Assembly (NCBI RefSeq): GCF_038002965.1
Contig: NZ_JBBOOE010000001.1
Span: 4,197,001 to 4,261,000, forward strand
Direction: 5' to 3'
Origin: Robertmurraya sp. FSL R5-0851
GTDB taxonomy: Bacteria; Bacillota; Bacilli; Bacillales; Cytobacillaceae
DNA length: 64,000 nt
Part shown: one piece after another, positions 1 to 8,161 of the stretch
Position numbering within the stretch: position 1 is the stretch's first letter
How the letters are laid out: each line of letters starts with the position of its first letter
Position numbers and translations under genes: made by a program
The notes under the pieces: generated by a model
Seen by the model: only the letters and a program-made list of their open reading frames with translations
Databases searched by the model: none
What the model was told of the DNA's origin: nothing

Positions 1-514
1 CAATCGTTAAGCCAGAAATCTTTCCTGCTGGTGTGGCAATTGCCTTTTGCTGAGTAATTGTGTATTCATTATCTGTCCAATCATTAAAGCCTGTTTTCTG
101 CCAATCATAGTTCATCGCCGTGCTTAACGGTACATTGGGACCAAATTCCATTTCTAATACCACGTATTTTCCTGTGGCCTTAGCTGGCTTTCCATTTTTA
201 TCAGATACATAAGCTTTTGTTACTTTACGTTCACCTTGGTTTAACAATGGTTGTGCTAAACGAGGATCACTAATTTTTACATTCACATCAAATGTGTCCG
301 TTGTTACAGATTTGACTGGAACTGGTCTTCCTAAATCCACAATCACCTTCGTAATGGCTGGACCCCAGTCTTCGATTTCTGTAACCGTTTGATAAGAGGT
401 TGGTTGTGTTTTCATTTCCTTTGCCATCACTCCACTACTAAAAGAAAAAGTTGTACAAGCTACTATAGATAATAGAAATGCCTTCCTTGCTTGTTTCTTC
501 ATTTTTTTAAACAA
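1..514 (-). CDS. Secreted esterase-like protein, N-terminal part (partial)
   Basis: The gene runs off the left edge. A TTG start at 514 is preferred because GGAGGAA (521-527) lies 6 nt upstream; the in-frame ATG at 502 would be 18 nt away. The protein opens with a Lys-rich segment, a hydrophobic stretch and an Ala-rich cleavage region (about residues 1-30, ending near VMAKE), a typical signal peptide. The following ~140 residues (TEIEDWGPAITKVIVDLG, VTTDTFDVNVKISDPRL) resemble the Ig-like N-terminal domain of secreted bacterial esterases such as Thermotoga EstA; the alpha/beta-hydrolase domain would lie outside the window. The esterase assignment is inference from this domain only. It faces the same way as the gmu-like genes and may act on acylated polysaccharide or oligosaccharide. 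Confidence 0.6.
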   Translation of the reverse strand, partial: MFKKMKKQARKAFLLSIVACTTFSFSSGVMAKEMKTQPTSYQTVTEIEDWGPAITKVIVDLGRPVPVKSVTTDTFDVNVKISDPRLAQPLLNQGERKVTKAYVSDKNGKPAKATGKYVVLEMEFGPNVPLSTAMNYDWQKTGFNDWTDNEYTITQQKAIATPAGKISGLTI

Positions 515-541
515 TGAAAATTCCTCCTACGAAATCAATTA

Positions 542-555
542 TTTAAGCGTTTACA
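542..555 (-). promoter_or_regulatory. Candidate cre (CcpA) site upstream of the esterase
   Basis: On the minus strand the site reads TGTAAACGCTTAAA, matching 13 of 14 positions of the cre consensus TGWAANCGNTNWCA. It lies 28 nt before the start codon, where CcpA binding would hinder transcription. Glucose repression would fit a carbohydrate-related gene. Confidence 0.5.
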
Positions 556-602
556 TTTTTGATTTTAGTAGGAATCATAGTTATCGTCTTGTCCTTTTCT
601 AG

Positions 603-1487
603 CTAAAAAAACGTCAATTCTTGATTAGGTACTTTCGACTCCCTGCGATATTGACTAGGTGCAAGCTTATACACCGACTTAAATACTCTATTAAATGACT
701 TCTCATTTGGAAAGCCATTTTTTAAAGCAATCTCTAGGATAGAAAGGTCGGTATTCACGAGATCACGGTGCGCATATTCCAGTCGAACGGCATTAATATA
801 ATGCAATAGGGTGACACCAATATGCTTCGTGAAAAATCGAGATAAATATTCGGTTGTGATTCCAAATTCATTGGCAATCATCGTTAACGATAGTTTCTGT
901 TGATAGTTTTCCTTAATAAAATCAAAAATCTGCGCCAATCGGTCCAGATGCTTTTTGGAATGAATATTCGGGTGACTTTCCTTAGGAACTTGGAAATATT
1001 TTAATAACACGTACAGTAATTCATATGATAATGCGGTTATTTTCACATAAGAAAAATGGTCTTTTTCTCTGTTCAAGTAGGCGTTTGTCATACGGTTTAG
1101 AATCATCCTTAGCTCTTGAAGCTGTTGAAGTCGGTCTTCGTCCCGCTCCCCAATCGACACACAATGAAAAGCCACTTCATCTATTTTTATTCCCTTTTCC
1201 TTTAATAACTCTGGAGGGATAAAGACCGATATCGCTTTTTGCCCCGTACCTCTATCAACCGTAAAGGAATGGATCGAGTTTGAATTAATGACCACAATAT
1301 CTCCTTCACGAGAGGTATAAGTCTTCCCATCTACATAAATCTCATCAATGGTTCCAGAAAGAACATAGGAGATTTCAATACTTTCATGCCAGTGATTTGG
1401 GATATATCCTGCTTCGTCCGATTCGTGATAAATGATCTTGATTGGAAAATGCCCTTCTGTTTCTACCCACTCATACGCGTATTCCAT
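603..1487 (-). CDS. AraC family transcriptional regulator
   Basis: A 294-residue regulator with an N-terminal cupin-type sugar-binding domain (about residues 15-150; HWHESIEISYVLSG followed by GDIVVINSNSIHSF) and a C-terminal double HTH AraC domain (about residues 190-285; LTMIANEFGITTEYLSRFF, then GFPNEKSFNRVFK). GAGGAGGGA lies just upstream of the ATG. The length and order are those of AraC/XylS sugar regulators of Firmicutes. It sits 140 nt downstream of the mannose-6-phosphate isomerase gene behind a terminator-like hairpin, and next to the secreted esterase, so it probably controls one or both. The ligand cannot be read from the sequence. Confidence 0.85.
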   Translation of the reverse strand: MEYAYEWVETEGHFPIKIIYHESDEAGYIPNHWHESIEISYVLSGTIDEIYVDGKTYTSREGDIVVINSNSIHSFTVDRGTGQKAISVFIPPELLKEKGIKIDEVAFHCVSIGERDEDRLQQLQELRMILNRMTNAYLNREKDHFSYVKITALSYELLYVLLKYFQVPKESHPNIHSKKHLDRLAQIFDFIKENYQQKLSLTMIANEFGITTEYLSRFFTKHIGVTLLHYINAVRLEYAHRDLVNTDLSILEIALKNGFPNEKSFNRVFKSVYKLAPSQYRRESKVPNQELTFF

Positions 1488-1510
1488 CTAATCCCTCCTC
1501 AACAAATACA

Positions 1511-1552
1511 AAAAACCCAAATAAGTCTATCTACTAAAAGACCGCCTTATTT
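1511..1552 (-). terminator. Probable terminator after gmuF
   Basis: On the minus strand AAATAAG (1552-1546) pairs with CTTATTT (1525-1519) around a loop with further partial pairing, followed by GGGTTTTTTG. It separates the isomerase from the AraC gene. Confidence 0.5.
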
Positions 1553-1626
1553 AGGTTTCGCTCGGAAGCTGGAAAAATCCTCTTTTTTAGGAGAGTAAGA
1601 TTGCACTATAATGATAGAATGAACTA

Positions 1627-2571
1627 TTACCTATGAGAAACGATCAATTGGCACTGCCCTTTAATCTCAAACTCACCCATTCTGGCAGGAATAATTAGGT
1701 GAGCCCCCTTTGTTAACGGATAAGAAACCTCCTCATGAAAAAGCTCCCCGTCACCCTTAATAACGCTTACTAGCAAATAGTGTTCGTCCGCATGAAACGT
1801 GGCACAGCCTTTCACTTCCCATTGGAAGACAGAGAAAAACTCTGATTGAATAAAAGTGGTGATCGTCGCATCCCCTTTAGTATCCACTGTTATCCTCTTC
1901 TCCTCACTTTGATGAGGAATGTTTGTGACCATGAGTGCTTTTTCCAAATGAAGCTCACGTAAATTTCCCTGATCATCTCTCCGGCCATAGTCATACACTC
2001 GGTAAGTCGTATCCGAACTTTGTTGGGTCTCTAACACAAGAGTTCCTTCACAAAGGGCGTGAACAGTTCCACTTGGTACATAAAAGAAATCCCCTGGTTT
2101 GATTTTTACCCGGCAAAGCAACTCGCTCCATCTTCCTTCTTTGACCAATTGGTTGAACTCTTCTTTCGTCTGAGCTTTATGCCCAAAGATCATTTCTGCA
2201 TCATCTTTACAGTCAATAATGTACCAACACTCTGTCTTTCCTAATTCCCCGTTTTCGTTTACCAATGCATAAGTGTCATCTGGATGAACCTGAACCGATA
2301 GATCCATATTGGCATCTAAGATTTTCGTTAAAAGCGGGAACACCTCTTCACTCGGATGTCCAAAAAGCTCTGGATGCTCCCTCCACAAGGTGTCCAAAGT
2401 CTGTCCAGCAAAGGGGCCATTTTGAATTGTGGAAGGTCCATGTGGATGAGCAGAGATGGCCCAACACTCCCCCGTTTGGTCGCATGGGATCTCATAGCCA
2501 AATTCCTTTTTTAATTGTGTTCCACCCCAAATTCTTTCTTTAAAAACAGGTTGTAAGAATAGTGGTTTCAT
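1627..2571 (-). CDS. gmuF: Mannose-6-phosphate isomerase, class I
   Basis: Interconverts mannose 6-phosphate and fructose 6-phosphate. The start is placed at 2571 (MKPLFLQPVFKERIWGG), with GGGAGGG 6 nt upstream; a Met five codons earlier overlaps that ribosome binding site. The protein has 314 residues, the size of Bacillus ManA/Pmi/GmuF. Visible metal-site motifs are the QVHPDD segment and the later FFYVPSGTVHAL segment in a cupin fold. The ATG overlaps the stop of the ROK kinase gene as ATGA, so the two are translationally coupled. In B. subtilis the same kinase-isomerase pair (gmuE-gmuF) ends the sugar-phosphate part of the glucomannan operon; the function is firm, the gmu symbol is by synteny. 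Confidence 0.88.
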   Translation of the reverse strand: MKPLFLQPVFKERIWGGTQLKKEFGYEIPCDQTGECWAISAHPHGPSTIQNGPFAGQTLDTLWREHPELFGHPSEEVFPLLTKILDANMDLSVQVHPDDTYALVNENGELGKTECWYIIDCKDDAEMIFGHKAQTKEEFNQLVKEGRWSELLCRVKIKPGDFFYVPSGTVHALCEGTLVLETQQSSDTTYRVYDYGRRDDQGNLRELHLEKALMVTNIPHQSEEKRITVDTKGDATITTFIQSEFFSVFQWEVKGCATFHADEHYLLVSVIKGDGELFHEEVSYPLTKGAHLIIPARMGEFEIKGQCQLIVSHR

Positions 2572-3446
2572 CGTTTTCCCTCCCATTCCCTTCCTAGTGC
2601 CTGATCGGCGAGGATGAGAGCACCTGTTATTCCCGCGTCGTCTCCCAATCCAGGACTGACGATATACTCGGAAAGCTCCGGTAACGTGACATATCCATTC
2701 ACCAAATCAGACATATGCTTATAGATCGAAGGGAACACTTGCCTTTGCTTCATCACGCCTCCACCAAGGATGATTTTCTTCGGTGATAAAATAAGAATGT
2801 ATTGCATCAATGCTTGCGCGAGATAGTAGCCTTCTAGTTCCCATACCTCTGAACGCTCGGCTAGTTGGATTCCTTTGTCCCCCCAACGCTCTTCTAGAGC
2901 AGGGCCCGCTGCTAACCCTTCTAAGCAATCACCATGATACGGACATTTCCCTTTATACGTATCTTCCACATGACGTCTCACCAAGATATGTCCCATCTCA
3001 GGATGCGACAATCCTTGAAGCAAGTTTCCTTGAACTACAGCTCCTGCTCCAATTCCCGTTCCTACGGTTATATATAGACAGCTATCAAAGCCTCGTGCGG
3101 CACCTAGTGTCGCTTCACCTAAGGCAGCTGCATTCACATCCGTATTAAAACCAATCGGTACTCCGAAGGCTTCCTTGACCGTTTGCACAAACGGAAAGTC
3201 CTTCCACGCTGTTTTAGGTGTAGAGGTAATGAATCCGTAATTTGGACTTTCTTGGTTTATATCAATGGGACCAAATGAGCCAATCCCAAGCGCTTTGATA
3301 GAATATTTTTGAAAGAATGCTAAAACTTCTTTCATGGTTTCACCTGGTACCGTTGTCGAAATCTCAATCCGGTCGGCGATATGCCCCAAGTGATCTCCCA
3401 CGGCACAGACAAATTTCGTTCCACCAGCTTCAATGGCTCCTAACAT
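2568..3446 (-). CDS. gmuE: ROK family fructokinase/sugar kinase
   Basis: Phosphorylates a hexose, probably fructose or mannose. The start at 3446 (MLGAIEAGGTKFVCAVG) has AAAGGAGG upstream; a longer reading frame reaches 3503 but would run through a terminator hairpin. The protein has 292 residues. The N-terminal phosphate-binding motif (GAIEAGGTKFVCAVG), the nucleotide-binding TVGTGIGAGAVV and the ROK zinc/cysteine segment (GHILVRRH ... CPYHGDCLEGLAAGPAL) are all present. It closely resembles B. subtilis GmuE (YdhR). It lies between gmuD and gmuF as in the gmu operon, except that gmuR, which normally lies between gmuD and gmuE, is absent. Confidence 0.87.
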   Translation of the reverse strand: MLGAIEAGGTKFVCAVGDHLGHIADRIEISTTVPGETMKEVLAFFQKYSIKALGIGSFGPIDINQESPNYGFITSTPKTAWKDFPFVQTVKEAFGVPIGFNTDVNAAALGEATLGAARGFDSCLYITVGTGIGAGAVVQGNLLQGLSHPEMGHILVRRHVEDTYKGKCPYHGDCLEGLAAGPALEERWGDKGIQLAERSEVWELEGYYLAQALMQYILILSPKKIILGGGVMKQRQVFPSIYKHMSDLVNGYVTLPELSEYIVSPGLGDDAGITGALILADQALGREWEGKR

Positions 3447-3477
3447 GGTAACGCCTCCTTTTTGTACTTTTTTCTGT

Positions 3478-3508
3478 AAAAAAAAGATGGCCATTAAGAC
3501 CATCTTTT
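3478..3508 (-). terminator. Terminator-like hairpin between gmuD and gmuE
   Basis: On the minus strand AAAAGATGG (3508-3500) and CCATCTTTT (3490-3482) form a perfect 9-bp stem continued by a run of eight T. It lies only a few nucleotides after the gmuD stop and before the gmuE ribosome binding site, so it should lower expression of gmuE-gmuF relative to gmuCD unless read through. Confidence 0.7.
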
Positions 3509-3512
3509 AGGG

Positions 3513-4913
3513 TTAAAATCCGTTCTGTTCTGATACGGTTTTAAACCATAGTCCACTTTTCTTAATGGTACGCTCACCGTCTTTATTCAGATTGACAGAC
3601 ACAAAGCCATAACGATTTTTATAAGCATTCGTCCATGACCAGTTGTCCATAAAAGTCCACAAATGATACCCTTTTACATTGGATCCTTCCTCAATGGCTT
3701 TATGCACCCATTTCAGATGGTTTTCGATAAATTCAATTCGGTAATCGTCTTGAATCATTCCATTCTCATCGCGGAATTTTTCTTCTCCTTCGACGCCCAT
3801 CCCATTTTCAGAAATAAAGCATTCAATATTCCCGTAGTTCTCCTTCAGATTTACGAGAATATCGTAAACCCCTTTTTCATAAATCTCCCACCCGCGGTGA
3901 GGATTCATTTTCCGACCAGGCATAACGTAATTATCAAAGAATCTCTCAGGCATAAATGGGGCATCAGGATGCGGTAGATGTTCTTTTGCTTTTACACGTC
4001 GCGGCTGATAATAGTTCACGCCAAGCAGATCAACTGTGTTCTCCCGAATGACTTCTAAATCACCATTTTCTATTTTGGGCATAAACCCTTCTGCTTTTAA
4101 AATTTGAACCAATTCCTCGGGGAACTCACCTTTAACCGACGGATCTAAAAATGAACGGTTAAAGAAGGCATCAGCTAGGACAGCCGCTTTTACATCTGCA
4201 GGATTTTGACTTCTTGGATATGATGGAGTCAGATTTAAAATGATTCCAATCTTCCCACCTTGATTCAGTTCCTTATATACTTGAATGGCCCTCGCACTGG
4301 CTAAGATGGAATGATAAGCCACTTGAACAGCCTTCCCAAAATCCACTTCATTTGGATAATGAAAATCGTACAAGTATCCACCTTCAACAGGAACAATCGG
4401 CTCATTATGGGTGAACCAGTACTTCACACGGTCACCAAATAATTCAAAGCATGTTTTGGCGTAAGCTTCATACGCATCCACCGTTTCTCTGTTCACCCAG
4501 CCGCCTTGTTCTTGAAGTGCGAATGGCATATCAAAATGGAACAAATTCACAAAAGGCTCAATACCGTTTCGGATCATTTCATTGATCACATCATTATAAA
4601 ATTCAACCGCCATAGGATTGAGGTCTCCTTTGCCGTCTGGAAACAATCTTGACCAAGTGATCGACATACGGAAGGAGTTATGCCCCAATTGCTTCATCAA
4701 TTGAATGTCTTCTTTATATTTATAGTAGAATTGAGACGTTTTAGAAGGCCCGACTTCATTAAAAAAACGAGTGGGTTCTAACTCAAACCAATGATCCCAA
4801 ATATTCTTACCTTTTCCATCCATATCGGAAGCTCCTTCGGTCTGAGGACCAGAAGCCGCTGAGCCCCACCAAAATCCTTCCGGAAAACTGTACTTCGTTT
4901 CAATAGTAGTCAT
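3513..4913 (-). CDS. gmuD: 6-phospho-beta-glucosidase, GH1
   Basis: Hydrolyses phosphorylated beta-glycosides delivered by the PTS in the cytoplasm. The 466-residue length is typical of GH1. The acid/base glutamate lies in THNEP (Glu171) and the nucleophile in FISENG (Glu369); the N-terminal FPEGFWWGSAASGPQTEG signature is clear. The C-terminal segment NAYKNRYGFV resembles the loop that binds the 6-phosphate. The gene follows the EIIC permease and precedes the ROK kinase, as gmuD does in B. subtilis. Substrate (cello- or mannobiose-6-phosphate) is inferred from context. Confidence 0.92.
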   Translation of the reverse strand: MTTIETKYSFPEGFWWGSAASGPQTEGASDMDGKGKNIWDHWFELEPTRFFNEVGPSKTSQFYYKYKEDIQLMKQLGHNSFRMSITWSRLFPDGKGDLNPMAVEFYNDVINEMIRNGIEPFVNLFHFDMPFALQEQGGWVNRETVDAYEAYAKTCFELFGDRVKYWFTHNEPIVPVEGGYLYDFHYPNEVDFGKAVQVAYHSILASARAIQVYKELNQGGKIGIILNLTPSYPRSQNPADVKAAVLADAFFNRSFLDPSVKGEFPEELVQILKAEGFMPKIENGDLEVIRENTVDLLGVNYYQPRRVKAKEHLPHPDAPFMPERFFDNYVMPGRKMNPHRGWEIYEKGVYDILVNLKENYGNIECFISENGMGVEGEEKFRDENGMIQDDYRIEFIENHLKWVHKAIEEGSNVKGYHLWTFMDNWSWTNAYKNRYGFVSVNLNKDGERTIKKSGLWFKTVSEQNGF

Positions 4914-4972
4914 CTATCTCTCTCCTCTTCATCTAGTAAACTTTCATCAGCGCTTTTTATAAGGACAGAACA

Positions 4973-4986
4973 ATAAACCGTTTACA
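4973..4986 (-). promoter_or_regulatory. Weak candidate cre site between gmuC and gmuD
   Basis: The minus strand reads TGTAAACGGTTTAT, matching 12 of 14 consensus positions (the closing CA is missing). It lies in the 93-nt gmuC-gmuD gap and could act as a roadblock site for CcpA. Confidence 0.3.
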
Positions 4987-5006
4987 TTATTCACTTTGTA
5001 CCTACC

Positions 5007-6302
5007 TTATGCTGTTTTGCTTTCTTCTTCTTTTTCCTTTTGAACATTTATACGATCCATCGTCTTTAAAAATGGGAACCAAATGACAAAAACAATAGCC
5101 ATATTAACTAGTTGAAGAAGCCCACCTGCTAATGAATTCGTTGCCATTATTCCATTAATAAAGAAAGGAACGGTCCATGGAACCGCTACCCCTGTTGGTG
5201 GTGGAACCATACCTGAAGACATCGCAAAATAAGAAACGAGCGTGACAATCATCGGTGCCAAAATCCAAGGGACAATAATGATCGGATTCATAACAATCGG
5301 TAATCCGAAAATAATCGGTTCATTTACGTTGAAAATTCCAGGACCTAAGCCCAGCTTCCCTACTTGCTTCATTTGTTTACTCTTCATAAAGACGAGAATC
5401 GCAAAGACGACCGCTAATGTCATTCCCGTTCCACCCATACCTACTGTATAGATCTCGATAAATGGCTTAGAAATGATATGAGGTACTGCTTCTCCAGCTG
5501 TATAGGCCTCCAAGTTTTCAATCATTAACGTATTCCAGATTGGGTCCATAACAGAGTTGATGATCACTTGACCGTGCAAACCAAAGAACCAGAGAATTTG
5601 AATGACAAAAATGGCGATTAACGTCGGAATGATTCCACTACCTAATCCGACTAATGGAGCTTGAATGGCTTTATAAATCACATCATGCATATTCGTGTTG
5701 AAAGCTTGTGTGACTAAAATATTCACCCCTAAGAAAAACGTCAGCGTAATCAGAGCTGGTATTAAAGCAGTAAATGATTTTGCCACAGCTGGCGGAACAC
5801 CTGGAGGCATTTTGATCGTAATATTCTTTTGAACCATTCGACGGTAAATCTCCGTTGCCAAGAAAGCTGTCATCATCCCAAGGAACATTCCCTTTGCTCC
5901 TAAACGGTCCAAAGGAATAACGCCTGTTACTAACTCCCCGTTTTCAGGCTGTACGACAAATGGAGTTAACATTAAAAAAGATACAAGGGCAATAGCACCA
6001 CCAAAGATCGCTTCCACCTCGTAACTTCGGGACAAATAGTACCCGATACCAAAGACGACGAAGAGTGACATAATTCCCATCGTTGCTGAAGAAGCAATAC
6101 CAAACATGTCACGGAAATTGGCGATCGAACCATCACTCATGAATTTATTGAGAAAAGGCAAATTCGTTAATACTACAAAAATGGAACCAAAAATCGTAAG
6201 CGGGAACGCAAGCATAAATGCGTCGCGCAAGACGCTTAAAAACCGGTTGTTATTGAGTCTCCCTGCAATGGGAACAAGTTGTTCACTAAGTTTTTCAAAC
6301 AT
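5007..6302 (-). CDS. gmuC: PTS oligo-beta-glycoside transporter, EIIC component
   Basis: Membrane channel subunit of a lactose/cellobiose/lichenan-family phosphotransferase system. The 431-residue protein has about ten hydrophobic segments and the family sequence LFVVFGIGYYLSRSYEVEAIFGG; the segment NVNEPIIFGLPIVMNPIIIVPW is the conserved substrate-site NEPI region of this EIIC family. It is closest in style to GmuC/LicC/CelB. No EIIA or EIIB gene is adjacent, so it must borrow these from elsewhere. The gene is the first of the gmu-like operon, after a 300-nt upstream region holding a promoter and a perfect inverted repeat. Confidence 0.9.
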   Translation of the reverse strand: MFEKLSEQLVPIAGRLNNNRFLSVLRDAFMLAFPLTIFGSIFVVLTNLPFLNKFMSDGSIANFRDMFGIASSATMGIMSLFVVFGIGYYLSRSYEVEAIFGGAIALVSFLMLTPFVVQPENGELVTGVIPLDRLGAKGMFLGMMTAFLATEIYRRMVQKNITIKMPPGVPPAVAKSFTALIPALITLTFFLGVNILVTQAFNTNMHDVIYKAIQAPLVGLGSGIIPTLIAIFVIQILWFFGLHGQVIINSVMDPIWNTLMIENLEAYTAGEAVPHIISKPFIEIYTVGMGGTGMTLAVVFAILVFMKSKQMKQVGKLGLGPGIFNVNEPIIFGLPIVMNPIIIVPWILAPMIVTLVSYFAMSSGMVPPPTGVAVPWTVPFFINGIMATNSLAGGLLQLVNMAIVFVIWFPFLKTMDRINVQKEKEEESKTA

Positions 6303-6472
6303 ATGGATTCTCCTTTATAAATTTTTGAACTTAAACAAATTTTTTCATCGAGTGGGCATTGGTCTTGTAAAGCAATTCTTCTTCTTCATCTTCACACTAC
6401 TCCTTTTACTATATTTTGAGAGTTAGATTTTTAATCCCTATCCACCATTTTCCTAGTTCGCTTACATCCATT

Positions 6473-6500
6473 ATTATAATCATTTATTTTTAAATGTCTA
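6473..6500 (-). promoter_or_regulatory. SigA-type promoter of the gmu-like operon
   Basis: On the minus strand TAGACA (6500-6495) and TATAAT (6478-6473) are separated by 16 nt. The -35 box lies inside the inverted repeat at 6491-6508. The transcript would have a leader of about 165 nt before gmuC. Confidence 0.6.
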
Positions 6501-6508
6501 TACATTTA
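6491..6508. promoter_or_regulatory. Operator-like perfect inverted repeat (GntR/HutC type)
   Basis: TAAATGTCTATACATTTA is two perfect 7-nt arms around CTAT. The shape matches operators of HutC-subfamily GntR regulators, the family of GmuR. It overlaps the -35 box, so a bound repressor would block initiation. No GntR gene exists in the window. Confidence 0.6.
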
Positions 6509-6550
6509 AATTAATTTAGCTGTACAATAAACGAACGCTTTTTGACCAAA

Positions 6551-6593
6551 ATAAAAAAGGCAGTAGAATCTATAAGATATCTACCGCCTTTAA
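6551..6593 (-). terminator. Terminator after the GT-C-like membrane protein
   Basis: On the minus strand AAAGGCGGTAGA pairs with TCTACTGCCTTT (one G-T pair), followed by a TTTTTTATTTT tract. It separates this gene from the gmu-like promoter. Confidence 0.75.
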
Positions 6594-6600
6594 ATTTAAG

Positions 6601-8088
6601 TTAATATGAAGTTGTGGGGATACTATTCGTACCCCTACCCTTCCACCTATACAAAATAATATGATGATATACAGGGTCAAACAATGAGTTTGAGGAAAAC
6701 TGCTCTACTACCTCCACCTTATCTGTTAGATCTACTCCTTGTGATCTAAATCCTTCAAGAACACTATTGGTTAACAAAATGTCCTTATTTTTATAATACG
6801 ATTGATCATGTAAAAATTTGGAGTAAGTGTTAATTTCCTTATGAGGAAACGAAGTATCTAAATACGTAAAAACCCTTGATTCCTCCCAGGCATAAATAAC
6901 AAAAGGTCCTTTGTAATTCTCCAAATAAGCTCCCAGTTGATAGGTCGCTGGAAGCTCGCTTGCCTGCTCTTTTAATAAAAGAGTAGTTTGGTAAGCTTGA
7001 ACAGACAATAGTAAAAATGAGAAGGAGATCATAAAGGTGGTTTTCCATTTCGAAAAAACCATTGAAAATAAACAAAATGTCCCTAGACTAATTAGAGGAA
7101 TAATATGCCTTGGCTTTTCTACATTCTGTGCAAATAACACCCATAAGAAATAAACAACGATCAGTAAGGTAAAAAGTTGGAATAAATAGCTTGAGTTGAT
7201 TCTTTTCCAACTGATAGACCAAATAAAATAAAGAAACATTACCGCAAACATACTCATTAGAAAAAAGGACCTTATCCCAATTCCTGTCCAGCCTATATTT
7301 TCGATGATTAGTTGATACATTCGGCTAAAAAATGATTGGTCGACCGAGGTTGCTGCACCACCCCACTCATTGAAATGACCGCTTGTAAAAGAAAGAGCGA
7401 GTTTCATAAAGCCGACGAAACCGCCCTCCGTAAGTGCGACTCCACTAACCCAAAGCAACTGAAAAAGAACAGCTAGAAGTCCTAGGGGCACCATATCCTT
7501 CAGTGGCAATTGTTTTATGTTCCATAACTTAAATAAAAGAAAGAGTACACCAATAGAAAACGGAAGGTAGGATAATCGAATCCCTAGCAATAAGCTTAAC
7601 AAGAATAGCGGATTAACCTGAGACCAAAAGCTTTGTTTTTTCCATGCAACAGAAATACTCCAAACATACCACCATAGTACCGCAATCGCTGCCCCTTCCG
7701 ACATCGGTTGATTAACCATAAGAACAACAAACCCCGAACAATAAGTTAAGGTTGCAACTAAAAGACTTATCGCTCCGGAAAAATGAGCTCGAGATATTTT
7801 ATACATCGGGATAATCGCACTGGTGTATAGAAGAATATTAAATACCGTCAAGGATGCCGCTTTATCTTGTACCCAAAGGTGTACGAAATAGCCCCCTAGA
7901 ATAAAATATGGATATCCAGGAAAATGAGGCTGCATAGCTAAAAGATCATAACGCTCAAGTGCTAAAGCAAAATCGACTTGATCATAGGTGGAAGCAAATG
8001 AATTTAGATTTGTCACCTGTGATAGAAACATCCAAATGATGAACATAAGACTCAGAGAAATAATGATACTTGGCTTCACATTTTTCAA
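6601..8088 (-). CDS. Polytopic membrane protein, probable GT-C glycosyltransferase
   Basis: A 495-residue protein with about eleven to twelve hydrophobic segments. The start is a TTG with AAAGGTG 9-10 nt upstream. The first external loop contains STYDQVDFALALERYDLLAMQPHFPGYP; an acidic pair early after the first membrane helix is the hallmark of lipid-linked-sugar GT-C transferases (PMT/ArnT/GT39-like). The last ~90 residues are soluble and would face outside. It could glycosylate a surface polymer together with the GT2 and epimerase genes further upstream on the same strand, but it is separated from them by the FTR1 pair and a terminator. Family assignment is by architecture only. Confidence 0.55.
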   Translation of the reverse strand: MKNVKPSIIISLSLMFIIWMFLSQVTNLNSFASTYDQVDFALALERYDLLAMQPHFPGYPYFILGGYFVHLWVQDKAASLTVFNILLYTSAIIPMYKISRAHFSGAISLLVATLTYCSGFVVLMVNQPMSEGAAIAVLWWYVWSISVAWKKQSFWSQVNPLFLLSLLLGIRLSYLPFSIGVLFLLFKLWNIKQLPLKDMVPLGLLAVLFQLLWVSGVALTEGGFVGFMKLALSFTSGHFNEWGGAATSVDQSFFSRMYQLIIENIGWTGIGIRSFFLMSMFAVMFLYFIWSISWKRINSSYLFQLFTLLIVVYFLWVLFAQNVEKPRHIIPLISLGTFCLFSMVFSKWKTTFMISFSFLLLSVQAYQTTLLLKEQASELPATYQLGAYLENYKGPFVIYAWEESRVFTYLDTSFPHKEINTYSKFLHDQSYYKNKDILLTNSVLEGFRSQGVDLTDKVEVVEQFSSNSLFDPVYHHIILYRWKGRGTNSIPTTSY

Positions 8089-8120
8089 CAGTAATCACAC
8101 CTTTATTTCAAACAACTTAT

Positions 8121-8151
8121 AAAGAAAAAGTACAAGACATGTGCCTTGTAC
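8121..8151 (-). terminator. Terminator after the FTR1 gene
   Basis: On the minus strand GTACAAG (8151-8145) pairs with CTTGTAC (8136-8130), followed by TTTTTCTTT. It ends the iron-permease transcript. Confidence 0.75.
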
Positions 8152-8161
8152 CCTTACAAAA

